A DNA stretch of 41,809 nt from assembly GCF_004345325.1 (NCBI RefSeq), contig NZ_SLVJ01000031.1:1-41809 (forward strand), read 5' to 3'. The notes under the pieces are model-generated. The model had not been told where the DNA came from, did not search any database, and worked only from the letters and a program-made list of their open reading frames with translations. The translations under genes and the position numbers were made by a program. Below are positions 35,057 through 41,809 of the stretch, one piece after another. The DNA is from Acinetobacter calcoaceticus. GTDB taxonomy: Bacteria > Pseudomonadota > Gammaproteobacteria > Pseudomonadales > Moraxellaceae. Position 1 is the stretch's first letter; each line of letters starts with the position of its first letter.

Positions 35057-35470
35057 TTATTTACCATTAAACACGTCTTTTAATGCCTCAATGTTTTCGA
35101 TCCATAGATCATGCTCATCAGTTTCTCCCCACAGTTCATTCAATTCAGATTCTTCAGCACGCAGTAGGTTCAATGCTTTAATGGCCTTTTGTACCAAAGC
35201 CGGTGGAACTTGTTGATTAATACGCGCTAACCACTGATCTACTTTTTCGGTATAGGCATCTGTTTGAGTGCCTTGACCGAGTGCTTTGGCCAACACTTCC
35301 GCTGCTGCATGTGCGATAGAGCCGATATCGGCATCGACATATTCATCATCGGCTTGCAGCAACTCATCAAATGCCGCTTCAATTACGGCAAAATCCTGAC
35401 TTTCTTCAAGTTCATATGCCCAATCACAGGCAGTATCATTTCCAAACGGTTCATGTGACCATGCGCCCAT
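35057..35470 (-). CDS. DUF4259-type protein of unknown function
   Basis: The 137-residue acidic product opens MGAWSHEPFGNDTACDWAYE, the pattern of DUF4259 proteins, and is otherwise helical, with alternating Glu/Asp and Ala/Leu residues. No signal or membrane segment. The family has no settled function. I choose the second of two adjacent ATG codons (35470), which has GGGAG 7 nt upstream and matches the usual family start. It is a single gene, sharing a terminator with dnaB. Confidence 0.8.
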   Translation of the reverse strand: MGAWSHEPFGNDTACDWAYELEESQDFAVIEAAFDELLQADDEYVDADIGSIAHAAAEVLAKALGQGTQTDAYTEKVDQWLARINQQVPPALVQKAIKALNLLRAEESELNELWGETDEHDLWIENIEALKDVFNGK

Positions 35471-35874
35471 CATTTATCTCCCAAATTCATCTCAATTTAA
35501 AATACATTATTTTTACAATGCCAAACCCAACTGAACTTGTGCAGCACATTGTATTGTTTATAACCGATTTAGTTGAAAAATTCATGGCAATCTAAAAAAA
35601 CATGTAAATGATGAATGACCATGTTCGGACATCGCCTGTTGAATTGTGCATGCAGAAAATTATGCCATAACGTCATTTGGGAAAAAGCCAACATCCAACC
35701 CATTACGACAATAATTGTCGCAAGCAGAACGTATTGTCTAGCGCTTGAAACTAAAATTAACCCTGTCCAGTACCTAGACGCTGCAATTGATCCAAAACTG
35801 TAAAACAACTATTTTAAAGCGCCAAATTCAGGATTACAGTCAGCAATGACCATCCCCCTCAAGGAGTATTTAGG
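35471..35874. other. Intergenic region before alr
   Basis: No reliable gene. A 25-codon frame at 35518-35595 (MPNPTELVQHIVLFITDLVE, then KFMAI) lacks a ribosome-binding site. CGACAAT-a-ATTGTCG at 35706-35720 is a perfect 7-bp inverted repeat that could be an operator. AAGGAG precedes the GTG start of alr. Confidence 0.5.
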
Positions 35875-36945
35875 GTGCGCCAAGCAACAGTGTGCATAGA
35901 TCGTGAAGCACTGAAATCAAATCTAGATCGGGTGAAACAACTCGCCCCACAGGCAAAAATCCTCAGTATGGTCAAAGCCAATGCCTACGGACATGGCATC
36001 AAAGACTGTTTGGCAGCCTTAGACAGCAGTGATGCCTTCGGGGTCGCTTGTCTCAACGAAGCCTTAGAAGTACGCCAGCTCAATGATCAGCACAGCATCA
36101 CCCTAGTCGAAGGTATATTTGCTGAACATGAGATGCAGATCGCCATCGCCAATCATTTTGAAGTGATGATTCATCAGCAGCAGCAATTGCAATGGTTACT
36201 TGACCATCAACAGGCCTATCTCACTAAGGGCTTAAAAGTCTGGGTCAAACTCAACAGTGGTATGAACCGCTTAGGCTTTAAAGCGGATGAGATCATTGCC
36301 GTGATCCAGCAACTCAAGGCACTGGGCTTTACTTGTGTATTGAGCATGCACTTTGCCAATGCTGATATCGACCATCCACTCAGCCAACAACAAATCCAAC
36401 AATTCCTTGATATTAAGGCCGCCTGCGCACCGATCTTGGCCTCATGCTGTAACTCCGCTGCAATCTATAAATGGCCGGAGCTACATTTTGATTATGTTCG
36501 TCCGGGCATCATGCTCTATGGCGCAAGCCCCTTTGCGGATCGCAATGTACGTGACTTAGGTCTGCAACCCGTGATGAGTTTTCATGCTGAAATTATCGCG
36601 ATCCAGCAGATCGCTACAGGTGAATATGTGGGTTATGGTGCAACTTTTCAGGCCACCCACCCGATGACCATTGCAGTTGTCTCTATTGGCTATGGTGATG
36701 GTTATCCGCGTAGTTATCATCGTCAAAACTTTGTCAGCATCAATGCCTCAGCGGTTGCAGTCGTTGGTCGAGTATCGATGGATATGATCGCGATAGATAT
36801 TACTGACTTAGATGTAGAGATCGGACAAGTGGTTGAACTCTGGGGTAAAGATCGTCTGGTCGATGATGTCGCTGCAGCCAATGGCAGTATCGGCTATGAA
36901 TTACTTTGCCGCTTAAGCCAAAGACCACAACGTATCGTGGTCTAA
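35875..36945 (+). CDS. alr: Alanine racemase
   Basis: The 356-residue product has the PLP site MVKANAYGHG with Lys34, the substrate-binding KLNSGMNRLGF, and a C-terminal domain with GYGATFQATHPM (catalytic Tyr) and SIGYGDGYPR. It interconverts L- and D-alanine for peptidoglycan. It starts at GTG with AAGGAG 9 nt upstream. Its stop overlaps by 4 nt the stop of the convergent phosphotransferase-like gene, leaving no room for a terminator between them. The dnaB-alr order is common in related genomes. Confidence 0.94.
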   Translation: MRQATVCIDREALKSNLDRVKQLAPQAKILSMVKANAYGHGIKDCLAALDSSDAFGVACLNEALEVRQLNDQHSITLVEGIFAEHEMQIAIANHFEVMIHQQQQLQWLLDHQQAYLTKGLKVWVKLNSGMNRLGFKADEIIAVIQQLKALGFTCVLSMHFANADIDHPLSQQQIQQFLDIKAACAPILASCCNSAAIYKWPELHFDYVRPGIMLYGASPFADRNVRDLGLQPVMSFHAEIIAIQQIATGEYVGYGATFQATHPMTIAVVSIGYGDGYPRSYHRQNFVSINASAVAVVGRVSMDMIAIDITDLDVEIGQVVELWGKDRLVDDVAAANGSIGYELLCRLSQRPQRIVV

Positions 36946-39440
36946 GCCGACTGATCCAACAACAGCACTGTGCCACTTTGGCCATCGATCTTGACCCGAT
37001 CACCATTTTTCAGCCAGTTACACGCATCTTGTATGCTCATGACTGCGGGGATGCCCAACTCACGTGCGGTGACCGCACCATGTGACAAAGGGCCACCGCT
37101 TTCGGTAATCACGCCTTTGGCCTGATAAAACAATGGTGTCCATGCAGGATTGGTGGTTTTCGCCACCAAAATCGCCCCTTCGGGAAAGTGTACAAACTGA
37201 TTGGGGTCGGTTATGACAAATACCGTACCCTCGACTTGTCCGGAACTACCGCCTAAGCCTTTGCGATGCATAGTCCCTGCCTCGATAATGAGGTTTTTTT
37301 CGCCATAGACCCACGCCGCTGCTTGGCTTTGCGCTTGTTGATAGGCCGCTTTTTCCTGAGCGACGATATTGCGGATCTGGCTATAGTCTTGGGACTCAAT
37401 GGCTTGACCCAATTGATTTGGCCCGATAAAAAACACATCCCAAGGATCGTTCAAAGCACCCAGATTTTGCAAGCGCTTACCAATCTCATGTGCTGCACGG
37501 CGAAACGGCAGATGCAAACGCGTGGTGTGATAATGTTCAATATCATCCAAGGCGGTATAACTCCGCACCAAACGAATTAATTCCTGCATAAAGAATCGAA
37601 AGGTTTCAGGCACAGATTTTAATAGTTCCAATTCGGTTGCCAACATGGCATCTCTTTTCTGCCAATATGCCTCACTGTGATTGTCTTGCGGTTGTTTGGC
37701 CATGATCTGGATCTGAGCAAACACCAAGTGTGGCGCCTCCAACCAAGTCGGATGATAGGCGTCAAAATCCACTTCACGATGACCATGTTGTTTTAAAAAT
37801 AGTTCAAAGCGCTGTTGAAATGTCGGATAAGCGGCCAAGGCCAGTTTCAAATCTGCAGGCTGTTCAAACTGCTGCTGATACAACTCTGGATAATCACGCA
37901 GAGTTCTGGATAACTGCCACATACTTTGATTGACCACGGCGGTCTTGGTTTCAGTTGAAGAGATCAATCGATCGAAAACATCCTGCGCTTGCTCACCGAT
38001 AAACTGGGTCAAGACTCGACGCAGGGTTTGATAGAGTAAGTTCTGGGTCAATGAAATGGCGATATTGGGCAGGAAATAAGCCGTACCCAATTGATTGATC
38101 TCTTGCAAGATATCCCAGCATTCTGCAATCGATTTATGTTGATAATCAATATGGTTAAATCGCCCCAATGCCAGTAAATAGGTATCTAAATCATTCATCC
38201 AACGGGTGGGTAATTCACTGATCCAAGTAAACTGCCACAGGCCACCGGACTCAATAAATTGTCCCAATTTTTCAGCACTGTTCAATGAAGCAATCGGCAT
38301 GCGCCCTGCATAAACACGGACTGCATTTTGATTGCCATAAACATAATTGTCTTTCAATACAAACCATTTGTCATGAAAGGGTGGCAGCCCCATCAACTGA
38401 AATGAAAAATTCAGCGACTTGTGAAAGCCATCTTCACACAACTGCCAAGTCAAAGGGGTCACAGGATTGGGAAAACGTTCCGCCGATTCATCCCGTGTCC
38501 ATCGCGGTGCAAAGCGTGTGACTGGTCGGGACTGTAATAAATACAACTGCTCACCCTCAAAGGCCCACTCGATGTCTTGTGGAAAGGTTGCATGATGTTC
38601 CGCCAATCTCGCCATGTCCGCCACACGTTCGGCTTGTGCTGCGCTTAAAGAGGGTCTGCTTTGATGCGCTGAATCCAATGCCAGGTGTTGATTTTGACCA
38701 TGCAGACGCACCAAGGCATGTGACTTTTGTGCGATATGCTGTGAAATGATCTGCCCTTTGGCATCGACCCGAAACTCATCCACCTCAGCCTCACCTGCCA
38801 CCACGGTTTCCCCTAAGCCAAAGGCTGAATTGATCAATACCGCTTCGATATCATCCCCAACTGGATCAATTGAAAATGCCACACCCGCCGCATCATGGAT
38901 GGAAACGTTGACCATTTTCTGGATCACGATCGCCATGGCCGCAGCGTCATCAGGCACACCGAGCCGTTGTCGATACACGATGACTTCGGTATTCCATAGC
39001 GATAACCAACACTGCAATACCGCTTGCTGTAACCCAGTTGTGCCTTGCACATTTAACAAGGTGTCATGCAGGCCTGCAAATGCTGCACCGGGCAGATCTT
39101 CAGCACTCCCCGAGGAGCGTACAGCAAAAAATGTTTCAGGATGCTGTTGCTGGATCAGTGCTAAGGCATCAATCAAGGCTGTAGGCAGCGGTTGTTGTGC
39201 CAGAAAGTTTTGGAATAACTGCGTTTTCTCTACAGCAGTGACCTCTGTCGTCAGTTGAGACTCAAGTTGTGCTTGAAAGGGCGCAAACCATGCGCTATAG
39301 ACACTGCTGGGAATAATATACCCCTCGGGTACTGGCAAGCCCGCCTGTACTGAGCGTACCAATCCTGCGGCTTTGCCCCCGATCAGATGGAGGTCTAATT
39401 CGGCTGCGTCTTGAAAACCAATACATTGATGATGCTGCAT
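36942..39440 (-). CDS. Rifampin-phosphotransferase-like dikinase (PEP synthase superfamily)
   Basis: The 832-residue product has an ATP-grasp domain (about 1-310; GGKAAGLVRS, FFAVRSSGSAEDLPGAAFAG, QDIEWAFEGEQLYLLQSRPV). A large middle domain (about 315-725) carries FPNPVTPLTWQL and HGHREVDFDAYHPTW. The C-terminal phosphohistidine domain has ESGGPLSHGAVTARELGIPA (His787) and ends there. The PEP/pyruvate TIM barrel of PpsA is missing, so it is not a PEP synthase. The order and the GHR-E-D motif match rifampin phosphotransferase, which phosphorylates its substrate using the beta-phosphate of ATP. The real substrate here is unknown; the lipid-type neighbours suggest a lipid or alcohol acceptor. 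GAGGTG precedes the ATG. Confidence 0.8.
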   Translation of the reverse strand: MQHHQCIGFQDAAELDLHLIGGKAAGLVRSVQAGLPVPEGYIIPSSVYSAWFAPFQAQLESQLTTEVTAVEKTQLFQNFLAQQPLPTALIDALALIQQQHPETFFAVRSSGSAEDLPGAAFAGLHDTLLNVQGTTGLQQAVLQCWLSLWNTEVIVYRQRLGVPDDAAAMAIVIQKMVNVSIHDAAGVAFSIDPVGDDIEAVLINSAFGLGETVVAGEAEVDEFRVDAKGQIISQHIAQKSHALVRLHGQNQHLALDSAHQSRPSLSAAQAERVADMARLAEHHATFPQDIEWAFEGEQLYLLQSRPVTRFAPRWTRDESAERFPNPVTPLTWQLCEDGFHKSLNFSFQLMGLPPFHDKWFVLKDNYVYGNQNAVRVYAGRMPIASLNSAEKLGQFIESGGLWQFTWISELPTRWMNDLDTYLLALGRFNHIDYQHKSIAECWDILQEINQLGTAYFLPNIAISLTQNLLYQTLRRVLTQFIGEQAQDVFDRLISSTETKTAVVNQSMWQLSRTLRDYPELYQQQFEQPADLKLALAAYPTFQQRFELFLKQHGHREVDFDAYHPTWLEAPHLVFAQIQIMAKQPQDNHSEAYWQKRDAMLATELELLKSVPETFRFFMQELIRLVRSYTALDDIEHYHTTRLHLPFRRAAHEIGKRLQNLGALNDPWDVFFIGPNQLGQAIESQDYSQIRNIVAQEKAAYQQAQSQAAAWVYGEKNLIIEAGTMHRKGLGGSSGQVEGTVFVITDPNQFVHFPEGAILVAKTTNPAWTPLFYQAKGVITESGGPLSHGAVTARELGIPAVMSIQDACNWLKNGDRVKIDGQSGTVLLLDQSA

Positions 39441-39521
39441 GCTGTTTTACACCTCTTAACTGAATATCAAAATAATAAATTGAATAGAGAAACCCGAATG
39501 GAAGAGCCCTGTTGTAGCTGA

Positions 39522-40394
39522 TTATAAAAATGGCGGCTTGGCCAAAGACGCTGATGCTAAAGACTGCTCACGATACTCAGCTAAGTCTGCATGGCTACGT
39601 TTAAGGACATAGAACCCGATCGCCATGCCGAGCAATACATCGATGCCATAGTGATAACGTAAAAATACCGTGGCAAAAATAGTGCCCATGATGATCGGCA
39701 ACAACGCCAGACTGAGTTTGCGCAATCCTGAGTGCCATAAATAACCCACGATATAGATAGAGATCGCAGTATGTAGGCTTGGAAACACATCCATTCCAGT
39801 CACCCCAGCATTGACGGTCGTGGTGATCATTTGGGTCAAGGCTCCACCTCCGCCCTGTTGCGGGAGTACGGTAAATGCAGGCCCAGCGGCAGGCAGCAGC
39901 AGATAGCCAATAAAACCAAGCAAGTAGAGCAGAATGAGGCCATTAAAAAACACTTGCCCCACAGCCTGCTTCATTTTTAAAGCAAAATAAATCACACTGC
40001 CCAGCACCAGAAAATAGAACATGAAATAACACGCTGAAATCAGATCTGAAAATATTGGATGCGCTTCATAGTGAAAATAAGCTGGCAGGATCTTGCCACC
40101 CCAGATCTGCTGATCAATGCTGTGTAACAGTTCATCCGCAGACCATTGATAGACATATTTCACGATATACGTCATCAAAGGAAAAATTCCCCATGACAGC
40201 AGAAAAAGTAACACTGCAAACCATGACCATTGCGGTTTCTTCAGCGCAATCCATACACATCCCAACCACAATGCACTCACCACAGCCAACATGACGATAT
40301 GATCTAACTGCCCCGAACGATAGATACCCAATGCCGCCAAGCCAATGAGGATCAACAGCACCAATAAATAATGACTGGCTATTTTTAGATTCAT
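39522..40394 (-). CDS. PAP2-family membrane phosphatase/phosphotransferase (IPC-synthase-like)
   Basis: The 290-residue product has about seven membrane helices and the catalytic PAP2 motifs in their Aur1/IPC-synthase-like form: LLLPAAGPAF, then DVFPSLHTAISIYIVGYLW (the catalytic-site His) and VFLRYHYGIDVLLGMAIGF (the second His and Asp). Members either remove phosphate from lipid phosphates or transfer a phosphate head group between lipids. I use the ATG at 40394, with GAGAG 8 nt upstream; a TTG at 40409 overlapping the previous stop would add five residues. Second gene of the acyltransferase operon. Confidence 0.8.
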   Translation of the reverse strand: MNLKIASHYLLVLLILIGLAALGIYRSGQLDHIVMLAVVSALWLGCVWIALKKPQWSWFAVLLFLLSWGIFPLMTYIVKYVYQWSADELLHSIDQQIWGGKILPAYFHYEAHPIFSDLISACYFMFYFLVLGSVIYFALKMKQAVGQVFFNGLILLYLLGFIGYLLLPAAGPAFTVLPQQGGGGALTQMITTTVNAGVTGMDVFPSLHTAISIYIVGYLWHSGLRKLSLALLPIIMGTIFATVFLRYHYGIDVLLGMAIGFYVLKRSHADLAEYREQSLASASLAKPPFL

Positions 40395-40405
40395 ATGGGG
40401 TACTC

Positions 40406-41437
40406 TCAAAGTTTTGACTGCGGCGTAGACAAGGGTTCGGGTGTAGGTTCAGGATAAAAATACCAACTCAACCATCCCAGCATGATCAATACAGCGCCCC
40501 AGATCGGACTCAGCCAACACAGCAATAGCCAATACAACAAGGTCAATACACTGCCGTAAAGACCACCAAGTAGACGAAAGAAAGTAATATTGTTGCGACC
40601 ATCAGCGCCCTGTTGTGCCAACCGTGCTGCGGATACAGTTGGTAAAAATGCCAACCTGAATATCCATTTGCAGATCACTTGCCATGGATTGAAGCGCTGC
40701 TTGGCTGGATTGATCGAGGTATTGCTCGGCAAGGCTTGTTGTTGAGTCGCTAAAAAGGCCGCTGCATAATTGTTTTCCTGCTGCCGATGCTGAGTCCAAG
40801 CGTGTTGTTGGCAATGATTAAAATGCGCCACAGAATCGCAATTCACCGCCACTTGATTGAGTTGCTGAGACAATTCAGTAAAAATTTCATCTTCATTACC
40901 ATGGCGTGGGATAAAGGCCTCTCCCAATACGATCATGACCCGACTGCGAAATCCATCGGGTTTGCTATAAAACACACCCACCGCTTGAACATGAATATCC
41001 TGCTGTTGCTGTTGGAGTTGCTGAATGATTTTTGCCATGCCTTTTTTATAAGGCATGGCTTGATAGGACCATTCACTACTCCCCTCAGGCATCAGACTCA
41101 AACTACCGCCTGCTTGAAGCTGTTGAACTGCCGCAGCAATGGGTGCTGCCACAGCGTGTGGATCAATGTTATAGCGCTGAGTGTCCACTTCACGCACCAC
41201 GGGAATCCCATCAAAAATCAAGCGCAAAAACCATTTACGCAACATTTGGATCGAGACCAGCGAAGGCGTATCCCCCAAAGCCCAGGTATAGACTTGACCA
41301 TCAGTAGCCCCATTGCGGTGACTCCCGATAAACAAAGTGGGTTGGGTAGATTTCTCACCGATCACATGGATATCTGCATAATAAAATCCAGTCATCAGCT
41401 TGGCGAGATTCAGGTGCCAGCGGCTTAATTTTTTCAA
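40406..41437 (-). CDS. PlsC-like acyltransferase
   Basis: The 343-residue product has an acyltransferase domain (about 15-235). FIGSHRNGATDGQVYTWAL supplies the His and Asp, spaced by five residues rather than the usual four, and SLMPEGSSEWSYQAMPYKKG is the PEG motif with the Lys/Gly step. Two C-terminal membrane helices (about 285-332) and a Pro-rich tail follow. It should add an acyl chain to a glycerophosphate-like or other lipid acceptor at the inner membrane. It starts at a TTG (41437) with AAGGG 7 nt upstream; an ATG at 41395 is an alternative. First gene of a three-gene operon with the PAP2 and phosphotransferase-like genes. Confidence 0.78.
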   Translation of the reverse strand: MKKLSRWHLNLAKLMTGFYYADIHVIGEKSTQPTLFIGSHRNGATDGQVYTWALGDTPSLVSIQMLRKWFLRLIFDGIPVVREVDTQRYNIDPHAVAAPIAAAVQQLQAGGSLSLMPEGSSEWSYQAMPYKKGMAKIIQQLQQQQQDIHVQAVGVFYSKPDGFRSRVMIVLGEAFIPRHGNEDEIFTELSQQLNQVAVNCDSVAHFNHCQQHAWTQHRQQENNYAAAFLATQQQALPSNTSINPAKQRFNPWQVICKWIFRLAFLPTVSAARLAQQGADGRNNITFFRLLGGLYGSVLTLLYWLLLCWLSPIWGAVLIMLGWLSWYFYPEPTPEPLSTPQSKL

Positions 41438-41630
41438 AAAGAGACCCTTGATAAAGCTTTAGTGGTGATGGATTTTTGACGCTTTGTTTAAAGAAATTTA
41501 ATTTTATTGAGCAATTTCTTTCACTTATTTTTTTATTTAAACAATGAATATTGGGCTTAGCAAGAATAAAACTACCAAAATTTCTAGATTATGACCAACC
41601 CGCTCCTTGATCAAAATGCCCCTATGAACT

Positions 41631-41653
41631 ACTCGATGCTAAAGCAATCGAGT
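41631..41653. terminator. Stem-loop after the right-edge gene
   Basis: ACTCGAT and GCT pair with AGC and ATCGAGT across a single bulged A. It lies 14 nt past the stop of the minus-strand frame at 41667. No T-run follows, so it may be only a 3'-end hairpin. Confidence 0.35.
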
Positions 41654-41666
41654 TTCCGTAGTGCAA

Positions 41667-41809
41667 CTAAGTTGCACACTTCTCTTTTGACGTTTCACAG
41701 GTAATGCGAGAAAAAGCTTTAACACTCTTTTTCGTCTTACGAATACCTCCACGCCCACTAGATGACAAATAATTATCATCCAACAGTGTTCCACTGTCTA
41801 AAATTAATT
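41667..41809 (-). CDS. C-terminal part of a gene cut by the right edge
   Basis: The frame is open from the window edge for 46 residues and stops at TAG. It reads LILDSGTLLDDNYLSSSGRG and then a basic stretch with KTKKSVKAFSRITC, ending EKCAT. The composition is protein-like but no family is recognised. Another minus-strand frame is also open over part of this stretch, so the call is uncertain. The stop lies inside a palindrome (41661-41677). Confidence 0.35.
   Translation of the reverse strand, partial: LILDSGTLLDDNYLSSSGRGGIRKTKKSVKAFSRITCETSKEKCAT

Noticed and set aside
35518..35595. 25-residue peptide MPNPTELVQHIVLFITDLVE followed by KFMAI
   Set aside because: It resembles a small amphipathic peptide, but there is no Shine-Dalgarno and nothing else to support it.
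35569..35808. Minus-strand 79-codon hydrophobic frame
   Set aside because: It needs a TTG start, has no ribosome-binding site and overlaps an equally open plus-strand frame in AT-rich spacer.

Overview
The window looks like chromosomal DNA of an Acinetobacter-type gammaproteobacterium. The reasons are protein-level resemblance to Acinetobacter families (AntA/AntB/AntC, porin, PpsA, CyoA-E), the divergent ppsR/ppsA pair, the rpsF-rpsR-rplI then dnaB then alr order, and the codon and base style. I cannot fix the species from sequence alone. No tRNA, rRNA, CRISPR array, intact insertion sequence or prophage was seen.

Left part (1-8.7 kb): the tail of a gene cut by the left edge, an outer-membrane porin, then a minus-strand operon reading leftwards: NRAMP-related transporter, PxpA, a fused PxpB-PxpC and a biotin carboxylase fused to a biotin carrier domain, with a LysR regulator just upstream. 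Together they look like a 5-oxoproline (or related amide) uptake and ATP-dependent ring-opening module whose KipI/KipA and biotin-carboxylase parts resemble a urea carboxylase split into two proteins. The promoter region holds two perfect inverted repeats.

8.8-17.4 kb is an accessory zone: a small membrane protein, an alpha/beta hydrolase with a MarR regulator whose promoter lies inside a 58-bp palindrome, an orphan basic 106-aa protein whose Shine-Dalgarno sequence lies inside a predicted hairpin, a PaaI-type thioesterase, and the anthranilate dioxygenase operon antABC followed by an AraC/XylS-type regulator. The antA promoter carries a textbook XylS-type half-site (TGCA-N6-GGATA) and a second degenerate one 21 bp further on. 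After the regulator come five tandem 29-bp repeats and a roughly 200-bp segment bounded by 11-bp direct repeats that contains a small open frame.

17.4-35 kb is mostly core: a LysE exporter, rlmKL, a small exported protein, ppsR and ppsA (divergent), an RDD membrane protein with a GYF_2-like N-terminus and a 12-bp repeat-encoded linker, the cytochrome bo3 operon cyoABCDE, a conserved acidic protein of unknown role, rpsF-rpsR-rplI and dnaB.

35-41.8 kb: a DUF4259-type protein, alanine racemase, and, convergent with it, a three-gene minus-strand operon encoding a PlsC-like acyltransferase, a PAP2/IPC-synthase-like membrane phosphatase or phosphotransferase, and an 832-residue ATP-grasp/phosphohistidine protein with the layout of rifampin phosphotransferase rather than PEP synthase. 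This last operon is the best candidate in the window for an uncharacterised system. A minus-strand open frame enters from the right edge.
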